Below, piece by piece: positions 1-8,096 of a DNA stretch of 64,000 nucleotides; positions within the stretch are counted from its first letter, which is position 1, and the number at the start of each line of letters is the position of its first letter. Under the pieces are notes generated by a model. It was given only the letters and a program-made list of their open reading frames with translations, was not told where the DNA came from and made no database searches. This stretch comes from DATARH01 sp963789255. GTDB lineage: Bacteria > Pseudomonadota > Alphaproteobacteria > ATCC43930 > CGMCC-115725. A program made the position numbers and the translations under genes. The DNA lies in assembly GCA_963789255.1 (NCBI GenBank), contig CAWBJW010000001.1:1178001-1242000 (forward strand). The letters are read 5' to 3'.

Positions 1-224
1 CAGAACAGCACGATATCGACCGGGCCGATATCGGCGATGTCGTCCGTCGCCTGGACCGGCCGGATCACGGTCTCGCCGCGGTCGCCCTCGATCCGCAGGC
101 CGTTTTTCTGCATCGCGGCGAGATGCGCGCCGCGCGCGACAAAGGTGACGTTCCCCCCGGCCTTCGCCAGCGACGCGCCATAGATTGCGCCGATACCGCC
201 GGCGCCGATGACCGCGATCCGCAT
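1..224 (-). CDS. panE: 2-dehydropantoate 2-reductase (ketopantoate reductase), N-terminal part
   Basis: NADPH-dependent reduction of ketopantoate to pantoate in pantothenate/CoA synthesis would be the role of a true PanE. Only the first 74 or so residues lie in the window; the rest runs off the left edge. They begin MRIAVIGAGGIGAIYGASLA, the glycine-rich GxGxxG dinucleotide-binding turn typical of the ApbA/PanE family, followed by VTFVARG, the usual second strand. The start is the ATG at 224, diverging from the gene at 306. Many PanE-family paralogues in soil bacteria act on other substrates, so the exact substrate is open. Confidence 0.8.
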   Translation of the reverse strand, partial: MRIAVIGAGGIGAIYGASLAKAGGNVTFVARGAHLAAMQKNGLRIEGDRGETVIRPVQATDDIADIGPVDIVLF

Positions 225-305
225 GCGAGCCTCCCGCGAGAGCCGATGTTCCACGGGAGAGACTTACTCTACGCTGGGTCATCAGACCACCACCGGAGAG
301 AGATC

Positions 306-629
306 ATGCCCGCCCAACCGACCTCGCCCGCCCGCGAAGCCATCCGCGGCACCGCGCCGAAACTCGCCGAGATTTCCGACAAGATCATCTATGGCGAGGT
401 CTGGGAGCGGCCCGGCCTGTCGCGGCGCGACCGCAGCCTGATCACCGTCGCAACCCTGATCGCGCTCGGCCGCGAGAGGCAGCTCGAAGGCCATCTCGGG
501 CGCGCCCTTGCCAACGGCGTCACCAAGGACGAGATCGGCGAGGTGATCACCCATCTCGCATTCTATGCCGGCTGGCCGGCGGCGATGACCGCCGCACTGG
601 TGGCGAAGGAAGTCTTTGAGAAACGCTGA
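306..629 (+). CDS. Carboxymuconolactone decarboxylase family protein
   Basis: A 107-residue protein of the CMD/AhpD-like fold. The segment YGEVWERPGLSRRDRSLITV followed by a helix with EGHLGRALANGVTKDEI and a final helix with HLAFYAGWPAAM is the usual 4-carboxymuconolactone decarboxylase pattern. The catalytic Cys pair of AhpD peroxidases is not present, so a decarboxylase-like or unknown role is more likely than peroxidase activity. The ATG at 306 follows GGAGAGA, which decides the start; a longer in-frame extension upstream overlaps the divergent promoter region and is not credible. It ends 11 bases before the convergent livF. Confidence 0.85.
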   Translation: MPAQPTSPAREAIRGTAPKLAEISDKIIYGEVWERPGLSRRDRSLITVATLIALGRERQLEGHLGRALANGVTKDEIGEVITHLAFYAGWPAAMTAALVAKEVFEKR

Positions 630-640
630 CGGGTCCGCCG

Positions 641-1375
641 TTATTTGGTGAGCGCGGCAGCGCCGGACCAGGCTTCGGCGCTGGCGCCGGCCAGTTCCTG
701 GACTCGCGCGTCGTCGGCGCGCAGCTCGGCGGCGGCGCCCGAATAGACGACGCCGCCATTGTCGAGCACATAGGCGTGGTCGGCAATTTCTAGGCTCATC
801 CGCGCATTCTGCTCGACAAGCAGCACCGAGATCCCCTCCTCGCGCATTTGGGCGACGACGCGAAACACGTCGCGCACGATCAACGGCGCCAGACCCTGCG
901 AAGGCTCGTCGAGGATCAGCAGCCGCGGGTTGAGGATCAGCGCGCGGGCGATGGCGAGCATCTCCTGCTCGCCGCCGGAGAGCTGGCGGCCGCGGTTGTG
1001 CCGGCGCTCGGCGAGCCGCGGAAACACAGCGAAGACACGCTCCTCGTTCCATCCGCCGGGGCGCTCGATCGGCACGCGCAGATTCTCCGTCACCGTCAGG
1101 TTCGGGAAGATCCGCCGCCCTTCCGGCACATAGCCGACGCCGAGCGCGGCGATGCGGTAGGGCGGCCAGCGCGTCGTGTCCTGGCCGAATATCTGGATCC
1201 GGCCCTGGCGCGCCGGGGTCAGCCCCATCAGGCTGCGCAAGGTCGTGGTCTTGCCGGCGCCGTTGCGGCCGAGCAGCGCCGTGATCCGCCCCTCCTCGAC
1301 CGCCAGGCTGACGCCGTGCAGGATGTGGCTCTTGCCGTAGAAGGTATGCAGCCCCTCGGCGGTCAGCGCCGTCAT
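641..1375 (-). CDS. livF: Branched-chain amino acid type ABC transporter, ATP-binding protein LivF
   Basis: One of the two cytoplasmic ATPases of a liv (HAAT) type importer, 244 residues. Walker A is GRNGAGKTT, the ABC signature LSGGEQEMLAIARAL, Walker B RLLILDEPSQGLAP and the switch histidine region LLVEQNA, all with LivF-type wording. The start ATG overlaps the livG stop by one base (TGATG), implying translational coupling. It is the last gene of the minus-strand operon binding protein-livH-livM-livG-livF. The substrate may be an amino acid, amide, urea or aromatic acid; the sequence does not settle it. Confidence 0.95.
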   Translation of the reverse strand: MTALTAEGLHTFYGKSHILHGVSLAVEEGRITALLGRNGAGKTTTLRSLMGLTPARQGRIQIFGQDTTRWPPYRIAALGVGYVPEGRRIFPNLTVTENLRVPIERPGGWNEERVFAVFPRLAERRHNRGRQLSGGEQEMLAIARALILNPRLLILDEPSQGLAPLIVRDVFRVVAQMREEGISVLLVEQNARMSLEIADHAYVLDNGGVVYSGAAAELRADDARVQELAGASAEAWSGAAALTK

Positions 1376-2121
1376 CAGGCGTGCCCGAGATAAGCGGCCT
1401 GCACGTCCGCATTCGCGGCAATCTCGTCGGGCGTGCCCTCGGCCAGCACCGCGCCTTCGGCCAGCACCATGATGCGGTCGGCGAGATGAAAGATCACGCG
1501 CATGTCGTGCTCGATCAGCACGATCGTCAGCTTCCGGTCCCGGTGCAATCGGCGGATCAGACGGGTGATGCTGTAGGTCTCCCGCTCGCCCATTCCGGCG
1601 GTCGGCTCGTCGAGCAAGAGGAGCCGCGGCTTCAAGGCGAGCGCCATCATGATCTCGGTCGCCCGCTGGTCGCCGTGGCTCAGTTCGCCGACCGGCCGGT
1701 CGGCCATGTCCGCCAGCCCGCCGAGCGCGAGCAATTCGCGGGTGCGGTCGCGCACGGCATTGCCGGCCGCGCGCGAGAGCCACGGCCGCAGGCGGTAGCC
1801 CGAGGCGACTTCGACCGCGACGCGCAAATTCTCGTTCGCGGTCAGCTCGGGAAATACCTCGGTTACCTGGAACGTCCGCGCAATGCCGCGCCATACCCGC
1901 CGCGCCGGCAACAGCCGGGTGATGTCCTCCCCGTCGAACCGGATCGTCCCCGAACTCGGCGTCATGAACCCGCTGATCAGGTTGAAGAAAGTGGTCTTGC
2001 CGGCGCCGTTGGGGCCGATCACCGCGCGCAATTCGCCGGGCTCGACCCGCAATGACACGTTGTTGACGGCAACGAGGCTGCCGAACCGGCGCGACACCTT
2101 CTCGACCGCGAGCAGGCTCAC
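1375..2121 (-). CDS. livG: Branched-chain amino acid type ABC transporter, ATP-binding protein LivG
   Basis: Second ATPase subunit, 248 residues. It shows Walker A GPNGAGKTTFFNLISG, signature LSHGDQRATEIMMALALKP, Walker B LLLLDEPTAGM and the LivG-type C-terminal BCA domain ending in DVQAAYLGHA. The signature has SHGDQ in place of SGGQQ, which is normal for LivG. I place the start at a GTG at 2121 that overlaps the livM stop by four bases; upstream codons in frame belong to livM territory. It pairs with LivF on the LivH/LivM membrane dimer. Confidence 0.94.
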   Translation of the reverse strand: MSLLAVEKVSRRFGSLVAVNNVSLRVEPGELRAVIGPNGAGKTTFFNLISGFMTPSSGTIRFDGEDITRLLPARRVWRGIARTFQVTEVFPELTANENLRVAVEVASGYRLRPWLSRAAGNAVRDRTRELLALGGLADMADRPVGELSHGDQRATEIMMALALKPRLLLLDEPTAGMGERETYSITRLIRRLHRDRKLTIVLIEHDMRVIFHLADRIMVLAEGAVLAEGTPDEIAANADVQAAYLGHA

Positions 2122-3068
2122 GATGCAGACCGACGGCGAACGATGCCGAGCACGCCGCGCGGGAAAAACAGCACGATCAGCACGAAGAACAGGCCAACGA
2201 AGGACATCCAGTTCTCGGTATGGCTCGAGATGTAGTCCTGCAGCACAAGGAAGATCGCGGCGCCGATCAGCGGTCCCCAGAACGAGCGCATGCCGCCGAG
2301 CACGGCCATGATCACGAAATCGCCCGACTGGTCCCAGCGCAATGCCCGCGGATCGACGAAATTGTTCATCAGCGCAAACAGCGCGCCGGCGACGCTGACG
2401 AAGAAGCACGAGATGACCCAGGACATCCAGATGTGCCGGTCAACCGGGATGCCGAGGAAGCGCGCGCGACGCTCATTCTCGCGGATCGCCAGCAATGTGC
2501 GGCCGAACGGCGAGCGCAAGAGGAACGCCATCGCCGCCGCGCAGATCGCGAACACCGCCACCACAAAGTAATAGAACGCCTTGGGATCGTTGAGGATGTC
2601 GACGCTGGCGAACCCAAGGTCGAGCGGCATGCGATGCCAGGCGCTGACACCGTCGTCGCCGCCGGTCGCCGAGCGCCACTGAAAGGCGATGAAATAGAAC
2701 ACCTGACCGAAGGCGATCGTGCACATCGCGAAATAGACGCCGCGCAGCCGCACGATCATCGGACCGATAATCCCCGCCGCCACCGTGCCGACGATGATTC
2801 CGACCAGCATGCCCACGGGCGTGCTGGGATAGAGGTATTTGATCGTCATGGCGGTGCCGTAGGCGCCGAGGCCGAAATAGGCGGCGTGGCCGAACGACAG
2901 CACCCCGGTGTAGCCGAGCAGGAAATTGAGCGCCATTGCCGCCAGCGCGTAGACCACGACGTGGCTGCCGAGTTCGATATAGCTGCCGGCCGCCGGCAGC
3001 CAGTACGGCACGGTCAGCAGCAGCAGCCAGATCAGAACGTCGCCGGCGCGCTTGTCGAGCCGCGGCAT
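2118..3068 (-). CDS. livM: Branched-chain amino acid type ABC transporter permease LivM
   Basis: Inner-membrane permease of 316 residues with about eight to ten hydrophobic segments. The segment NFLLGYTGVLSFGHAAYFGL is the diagnostic LivM sequence, and the EAA-like cytoplasmic loop near IRENERRARFLGIP contacts the ATPases. The start overlaps the livH stop by one base and the stop overlaps livG by four. It ends with a basic tail, RGVLGIVRRR. It works with LivH as the membrane channel. Confidence 0.94.
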   Translation of the reverse strand: MPRLDKRAGDVLIWLLLLTVPYWLPAAGSYIELGSHVVVYALAAMALNFLLGYTGVLSFGHAAYFGLGAYGTAMTIKYLYPSTPVGMLVGIIVGTVAAGIIGPMIVRLRGVYFAMCTIAFGQVFYFIAFQWRSATGGDDGVSAWHRMPLDLGFASVDILNDPKAFYYFVVAVFAICAAAMAFLLRSPFGRTLLAIRENERRARFLGIPVDRHIWMSWVISCFFVSVAGALFALMNNFVDPRALRWDQSGDFVIMAVLGGMRSFWGPLIGAAIFLVLQDYISSHTENWMSFVGLFFVLIVLFFPRGVLGIVRRRSAS

Positions 3069-3934
3069 CAGAAGCGGCCTTCCTCGCCGAGCAGACCGCG
3101 CGGCCGCACGATCAGCACCGCAGCCATCATCACATACATCACCGCCTCGCTCGCCGAGGGGAAGAACACGCTGGTGACGCCCGAGGCGACGCCGATCAGC
3201 AATCCCCCGATGAGCGTGCCCGGCAGACTGCCGAGACCGCCGACGATAATCGCAATGAAGCTCGGCATGATCAAATTGTCGCCGACCGTCGGCTCCAGCC
3301 CGAGCATGCCGACGGCGAGGACGCCGGCGAGGCCGGCGAGATAGATCCCGAGGCCGAAGTTCAGGTTGCGCAGCACCCGCACATTGACGCCGAGGACCGA
3401 GACGGTTTCGAGATCGAGCGTGCCGGCGCGGATGCGCAATCCCAGGCGGGTATAGTTCAGGATCAGGAACAAGCCCAATACCGCGGCCGCGACCAGGATC
3501 ATCATGAAGACGCGATACCCGGTGAGGAAGAAGTACTTGCTGCTCAATGGCTCGGCGAGCCAGCCTGGAATCTGATATGGCAGGCTCTGCGCGCCCCAGA
3601 TGAAGCGCGTACCGTCCTGGATCATGAAGGCCAAGCCGAAGGTCAGCAGCAGGCTGTAGAGCGGGTCGCGCCCGTAGAGCCGTCGGATCAGCACGCGCTC
3701 GACCAGGATGCCGATCAACGCGACGAGGAACGGCGACACCGCCAGCGCGCCCCAGAACCCCAGATACGGCATCAGCGTATAGGCGAGATAGCCGCCGATC
3801 GCGAGAAAGCCGCCATGCGCGAAGTTGATCACGCTGGAAAGATTGAGGATCAACGACAGGCCAAGCGCCATCAGCGCATAGAACGCACCGATGATCAGGC
3901 CGTTGAAGACGTTGAAAAGCAGCAGCTGCGTCAT
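3068..3934 (-). CDS. livH: Branched-chain amino acid type ABC transporter permease LivH
   Basis: Inner-membrane permease of 288 residues. The N-terminus LIIGAFYALMALGLSLI, then VINFAHGGFLAIGGYLAY, is the standard LivH opening; the C-terminal half holds the conserved GGLGSLPGTLIGGLLIG loop. The ATG at 3934 gives a normal family length, whereas the open frame continues upstream without similarity. A 139-base gap separates it from the binding-protein gene, long enough to hold a hairpin, while livH to livF are all overlapping. Confidence 0.94.
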   Translation of the reverse strand: MTQLLLFNVFNGLIIGAFYALMALGLSLILNLSSVINFAHGGFLAIGGYLAYTLMPYLGFWGALAVSPFLVALIGILVERVLIRRLYGRDPLYSLLLTFGLAFMIQDGTRFIWGAQSLPYQIPGWLAEPLSSKYFFLTGYRVFMMILVAAAVLGLFLILNYTRLGLRIRAGTLDLETVSVLGVNVRVLRNLNFGLGIYLAGLAGVLAVGMLGLEPTVGDNLIMPSFIAIIVGGLGSLPGTLIGGLLIGVASGVTSVFFPSASEAVMYVMMAAVLIVRPRGLLGEEGRF

Positions 3935-4037
3935 GCGGCGATCATGCGGTCCCGATGCTCTGCACAGGCGATCGAGCGGGCCTGACGGATACCGACAATG
4001 GCACGGCTTGCGGACCCCTCTGCCGACAAGTGCAAAC

Positions 4038-4061
4038 CGGGGGCCACAACGCGCACCCCCG
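4038..4061 (-). promoter_or_regulatory. GC-rich hairpin between binding-protein gene and livH
   Basis: CGGGGG and CCCCCG arms of six bases flank a 12-base loop, just after the stop of the binding-protein gene and about 100 bases before livH. Stem-loops at this place in liv-type operons often protect the binding-protein transcript and let it be made in excess of the membrane genes. No T-run follows, so it is not a simple terminator. The assignment rests on position and symmetry only. Confidence 0.35.
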
Positions 4062-4073
4062 TCTGCTACCGCG

Positions 4074-5343
4074 TTACGACGGCCACACCACCTTGCAGCC
4101 GGTCTCGCTGACCGGCAGCGCGGCCACATCGCCCTTGACGAGCTGGGTCACCGCGAACAGGTCTTCCGGATCGCCTCCCTTCGGCGCGGGCTGCGAATGG
4201 CCGACGAACAGCGTCGGCATCAACTGGTTGTCGCCGATGCGGTAATAGGGGTTGTTCGGCATCAGCGCCACTTCCGGCGGCAGGACCAAGCCCTGCATCG
4301 CCTTGGCCATCTTGACCGCCTCAAGCGACTTCGCCTTCTCGGCGGCGAGCTTGCAGGTCCACACCGCGGCGTAGCCGAACCAGGTGCGCGCCGTCGGCAC
4401 CTTGCCGCCGCTGCGCTTGCGGATGTCGGCAACGAACTCCGCCACATGCGGCACGCCCGGCTGCTTCCAGTACCATTCGAACACCCAGTCGCCAAACAGC
4501 GCGTTGGGCGGCAGGCCCTCGTTGACCTCGAGCTCCTGCTGCGCGCCGGCGATGTGAAACTTCTTGTCGAGGCCGAACTGCACCGCCTGCTTGAGGCAGT
4601 TGATCATGTCGTCGCCCGCGAGCAGCAGGATGATCGCGTCGGGTTTGCTCGACTGCGCCTTGATCAGATTGGCCGAGAAATCGGTGGTGCCGAGCGGCGT
4701 GAAGTCCGCACCCAACTCCTTGCCGTTGGCCTCTTTGAGGCTCGCCTCGAAGCCCTGCTGGAGCGCGTGGCCGAACGCGTAGTCGGTGGTGATGAAGTAC
4801 CAGTTCTTGCCGTACTTGCTGAGCAGCAGCTTCGAGACGGAATTGGTCTCCATGCGCGTCGTGTTGCAGACGCGGAACACGTTCCAGTGGCATTGCGTGC
4901 CGGTGACCGAGTCGGTATGGCCGCCGGGCACGATGTGGAAAACGCCCTTTTGGAAGCTGGTGTTCGCCATCGCCTGCGCCAGCGCCGAGTTGATGTTGCC
5001 GAGCAGGAAATCGACCTTGTCGCGGTCGATCAGCTTGAGGGCCTTCTGCACCGCGGTGGCGCTGTCGCCGCTGGTCGAAATCCTCGACCAATAGGTCGAC
5101 CTTGCGGCCGAGGATACCGCCCTTGGCGTTGATCTGCTCGATCGCGAGCTGGGCGCCGATCAATTCATTCTTGCCGAGCGCGGCGAAGGTGCCGGTCAGC
5201 GGGTTGTCGAGGCCGATCTTGATCTGGTCGGCGGCGCGTGCCGTGGCGATGAACGGCGCCGCCAGCGGCAAAGCCGCGATCCCGGCGCCGGCGCGCAGGA
5301 TCGTCCGCCGCCGAATCCGATGAGAAAGCAGATCGTTGCGCAT
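4074..5343 (-). pseudogene. ABC transporter substrate-binding protein (liv/urea type), one frameshift
   Basis: Periplasmic binding protein for the transporter encoded downstream. The N-terminus carries a twin-arginine-like signal (RIRRRTILRAGAGIAALPLA, then an Ala-rich stretch ending ATARAADQ), followed by IKIGLDNPLTGTFAALGKNE, the type-1 periplasmic fold opening. The frame breaks near 5078-5080, in a short A run: dropping one base restores VED-STSGDSATAVQKA and joins the rest without loss, to a product of about 422 residues. SD GGAGGA lies seven bases before the ATG at 5343. The single indel may be a sequencing error. Confidence 0.85.
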
Positions 5344-5519
5344 GCTATCCTCCCCCGATTAAATCTGTTGCCGCAAATTAACCCGAAAGCGTAGCCCAAT
5401 CGACCGTCGTTTTTAGGACCCTTTGCCGCAATCAACCGCGCGCGAACGCCGAGGCGGATCACGCCAGGCTCAGCGTTCGAGGATCGGCAATAGAAAGATA
5501 GGCCGGCGAATTTGATGTA

Positions 5520-5994
5520 AACGCTTTAGCGCAGAGAACGCTGAAGTTTCGCGGAGGGCGCGGAGCATGACCGAGAACGACATCGGCACCGCCATCGTCG
5601 GTGCGGCGATAAAGGTTCGCTCGGTCGTCGGGCCGGGTCTCCTCGAAAGCGCCGACGAAGCCTGCCTTGTGTACGAGAGTTGGAACAGCAGCGCCTGCGC
5701 GTCCGTAAGCAGATCGCGATTCCGATTCGCTACGAGGAATATCGATCGATCATGGCTATCGTGTCGGCCTGCTGGTCGAGGATCAGGTCGTTGTCGAACT
5801 CAAAGCCATCGAAACCATTCTTCCAGTTCATTGCGCGCAACTACCAGGTTGCCCTCGGCTCGGCGGCTTTCGCCCTGGGGTACCTGATGAATTTCCACGT
5901 GCCGCAGATGCGCGATGGCATCGTCGGATTGGTTAATGGTCCACAGCCCTCGGCGTCCTCCGCGTAACCTCAGCAATCTCTGCGTTAAAGCTTT
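5520..5994. mobile_element. Cassette bounded by 46-bp imperfect terminal inverted repeats, holding a GxxExxY gene
   Basis: The left arm at 5520-5565 and the reverse complement of the right arm at 5949-5994 agree at 38 of 46 positions by eye. Each arm contains the core GCAGAG...GCTGA...CGCGGAGG. The GxxExxY reading frame starts two bases inside the left arm, and its last codons and TAA lie in the right arm, so gene and repeats form one unit. No transposase is present. Two gene-less copies of similar arms occur at 11784-11879 and 34544-34607. No target duplication is evident. I infer a non-autonomous element. Confidence 0.5.
5567..5967 (+). pseudogene. GxxExxY family protein (PD-(D/E)XK nuclease-like), several frameshifts
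   Basis: Members are small proteins of about 125 residues of the PDDEXK_3 family, of unknown cellular role. Here the opening IGTAIVGAAIKVRSVVGPGL, then LESADEACL, is the family's GxxExxY region (the first Y of the usual SAYEACL reads D). Other frames hold EQQRLRVRKQIAIPIRYEEY, the LLVEDQVVVELKAIE segment with the nuclease-type E-x-K, and LGYLMNFHVPQMRDGIVGLV at the end. At least three single-base frame changes (near 5676, 5742 and 5877) separate these. The gene lies exactly within inverted repeats. The product is not made as read. Confidence 0.75.
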
Positions 5995-6012
5995 TCTCAG
6001 AGGAGCACGAAG

Positions 6013-6861
6013 ATGGATTTTGGCGCGGCGATGTTTTTCACCGAATACTCGATGGCGCCGACCGAGCTGGCGCGCGAGCTGGAGGCGCGCGGCTTCGAGT
6101 TGGTCTGGGCGCCCGAGCATTCGCATGTGCCGCTGTCGCGCCAATCGCCGTTCCCGTCGGGCGGCGAGCTGCCGAGACAGTATGGCGACGTGATGGACCC
6201 GTTCGTGACCTTGACCGCGGCGGCGGCGGCCACCACCACGATCAAGCTCGGCACCGGGGTCTGCCTCGTCGTCCAGCGCGACCCGATCCAGACCGCCAAA
6301 TCAGTCGCCTCGCTCGACCAGGTGTCGGGCGGGCGCTTTCTGTTCGGGGTCGGCGGCGGCTGGAACGCCGAAGAGATGGCCGATCACGGCACCCAGTTCA
6401 AAACCCGCTTCAAATTGATGCGCGAGCGCATCGAGGCGATGCAGGCGATCTGGACCGAGACCAAGCCCGAATATCACGGCGAGTTCGTCGATTTCCCGCC
6501 GATGATGACCTGGCCGAAGCCGGTGCAGCAACCGCACCCGCCGGTCATCGTCGGCGGCATGTTCCCGCATGCCGCGCGGCGCGCGCTGCGCTACGGCGAC
6601 GGCTGGATCCCGCATTCGCGCCGCCCGCAATACGAGGACGTCACCGATTTCCTGCCGCAATTCCGCCAGATGGCGGCCGAGGCCGGGCGCGACCTCGCCG
6701 GCGTGCCGGTTACGGTATGGGGCATCCCCGAGGATCTCGACCGGCTGAAACGCTATGAGGATCAGGGCATCGCGCGCGGCGTCGTGCAACTGGCGGCCGA
6801 ACCGGCCGACAAGATCCTGCCGTTGCTCGACCGCTGGGCCGAATTGATCCGACAGGTATAA
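6013..6861 (+). CDS. LLM class F420-dependent oxidoreductase, TIGR03619-like
   Basis: Bacterial-luciferase-like TIM-barrel oxidoreductase of 282 residues, cytoplasmic, using reduced F420 or FMN. Visible family marks are the opening FTEYSMAPTELARELEARGF, the WAPEHSH segment, LGTGVCLVVQRDPIQTAK, VSGGRFLFGVGGGWNAEE and PVIVGG...RRALRYGDGW. The substrate is unknown. A second gene 206 bases downstream encodes a close paralogue, evidently a tandem duplication. The SD is weak (AGAGGAGCACGAAG before the ATG). Upstream lies the inverted-repeat cassette, whose right arm ends 18 bases before the start. Confidence 0.9.
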   Translation: MDFGAAMFFTEYSMAPTELARELEARGFELVWAPEHSHVPLSRQSPFPSGGELPRQYGDVMDPFVTLTAAAAATTTIKLGTGVCLVVQRDPIQTAKSVASLDQVSGGRFLFGVGGGWNAEEMADHGTQFKTRFKLMRERIEAMQAIWTETKPEYHGEFVDFPPMMTWPKPVQQPHPPVIVGGMFPHAARRALRYGDGWIPHSRRPQYEDVTDFLPQFRQMAAEAGRDLAGVPVTVWGIPEDLDRLKRYEDQGIARGVVQLAAEPADKILPLLDRWAELIRQV

Positions 6862-6875
6862 CCAGAGTAAGCCGG

Positions 6876-7067
6876 ATGAGTCAGCCGCCGGACAAGGCGC
6901 CACCAATCGTTGTTGCGGTGGGTAAAAGCGGACTAATAACGGTTGATGGAAAACCGGTGACACAGGCCGAAGTTTTGTCTGTGGTAACACAGAAGCAGGC
7001 CGAATGGCGGGGGCAATCGCAAACCCAACCGGCGAACCCAGAGATCAGCGATCGTAGGGAGCAGAAA
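6876..7067 (+). other. In-frame 64-codon open stretch before the second LLM gene, AT-richer
   Basis: Between the two LLM paralogues an open frame begins with ATG at 6876 and runs without stop into the second gene. Its base composition is clearly less GC-rich than the neighbours. The translated part has PPIVVAVGKSGLITVDGKPV followed by a Gln-rich tail, which recalls the periplasmic domain of ExbD/TolR (a VDGKPVT strand-turn), but it is short and no membrane helix is present. It could be a relic or the N-terminal extension of the next gene. The function is unknown. Confidence 0.3.
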
Positions 7068-7922
7068 ATGCAATTCGGCGCGGCCATGTTCTTCACGGAT
7101 TACTCGATGAAAGCCACCGAGCTGGCGCAGGCGCTGGAGGCGCGCGGGTTCGAGTCGATGTGGGCACCGGAGCACTCGCACATCCCGACCTCGCGCCGCT
7201 CGCCTTATCAGGCCGGCGGCGAATTGCCGAAGCAGTATTACGACGTGATGGACCCGTTCGTGTCGTTGGCGGCTGCCGCCGCCGTCACCAGCACGTTGAA
7301 GCTCGGCACCGGCGTCTGCCTGATCATCCAGCGCGACACGATCCAGACCGCGAAATCAGTCGCCTCGCTCGACCAGGTCTCGGGCGGGCGTTTCCTGTTC
7401 GGCATCGGCGGCGGCTGGAACGCCGAGGAGATGGCAGACCACGGCACCGAGTTCAAGACCCGCTTCAAGCTGATGCGCGAGCGGGTCGAGGCGATGAAAG
7501 AGATCTGGACCAGGGACGCCGCCGAATACCACGGCGTGTTGGTCGATTTCGCGCTGATGGCGGCGTGGCCGAAGCCGGTGCAAAAGCCGCACCCGCCGGT
7601 CATCGTCGGCGGCGCCTTTCCGCATGCCGCACGCCGCGCGCTGCGCTACGGCAATGGCTGGATCCCCAATGCAAGCCGCGAGCAATATGCCGACGTCACC
7701 GATTTCCTGCCGCATTTCCGCCAGATGGCAGCGGAAGTCGGGCGCGACATCGGCGAGGTGCCGGTCACGGTATGGGGCGCCGGCGAGGATTACGACCGGC
7801 TGCGCCGCTATGAAGACCAAGGCGTGGCGCGGCTCGTCGTCAGCCTGCCGCCCGAAAAATCCGACAAGACCCTGCCGGCGCTCGACCGCTGGGCCGAGTT
7901 GATCGGCCGCATCGGGCGCTGA
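7068..7922 (+). CDS. LLM class F420-dependent oxidoreductase, tandem paralogue
   Basis: A 284-residue paralogue of the gene just upstream, very similar over its whole length; it keeps FTDYSMKATELAQALEARGF, LGTGVCLIIQRDTIQTAK, VSGGRFLFGIGGGWNAEE and the C-terminal LDRWAELIGR. Differences cluster in the substrate-side loop (YHGVLVDFALMAAWPKPVQ). I choose the ATG at 7068, preceded by GGGAGCAGAAA, because the protein then aligns end to end with its neighbour; an in-frame ATG at 6876 would add 64 unrelated residues. The pair probably arose by duplication and now acts on related substrates. Confidence 0.9.
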   Translation: MQFGAAMFFTDYSMKATELAQALEARGFESMWAPEHSHIPTSRRSPYQAGGELPKQYYDVMDPFVSLAAAAAVTSTLKLGTGVCLIIQRDTIQTAKSVASLDQVSGGRFLFGIGGGWNAEEMADHGTEFKTRFKLMRERVEAMKEIWTRDAAEYHGVLVDFALMAAWPKPVQKPHPPVIVGGAFPHAARRALRYGNGWIPNASREQYADVTDFLPHFRQMAAEVGRDIGEVPVTVWGAGEDYDRLRRYEDQGVARLVVSLPPEKSDKTLPALDRWAELIGRIGR

Positions 7923-8096
7923 TCGGGCGCCGCCGCTCGGCGCCGCGCCGGCGATTCGCTGGCCGGCGGCGACAGCTCGCGGGCATTGCCGTGCAAAACG
8001 CCGTCCGGCGCCATCCGTGCGTCGAGTTGCCGAACCGCTGCCGCAGTTTGCGGGCATAATCGCGGGCATAGCAGCGGAGAATTCCGCTGCGGGGGT

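Noticed and set aside
123..305. An N-terminal extension of the carboxymuconolactone decarboxylase-like gene back to 123.
   Set aside because: It overlaps the start of the divergent panE gene, has no family similarity, and the ATG at 306 has a good ribosome site.
7986..8096. A TTG start for the penicillin-binding protein at 7986.
   Set aside because: It adds 37 Cys/Ser/Arg-rich residues unlike a PBP1A cytoplasmic tail and has no ribosome site; the GTG at 8097 is preferred, though not proven.
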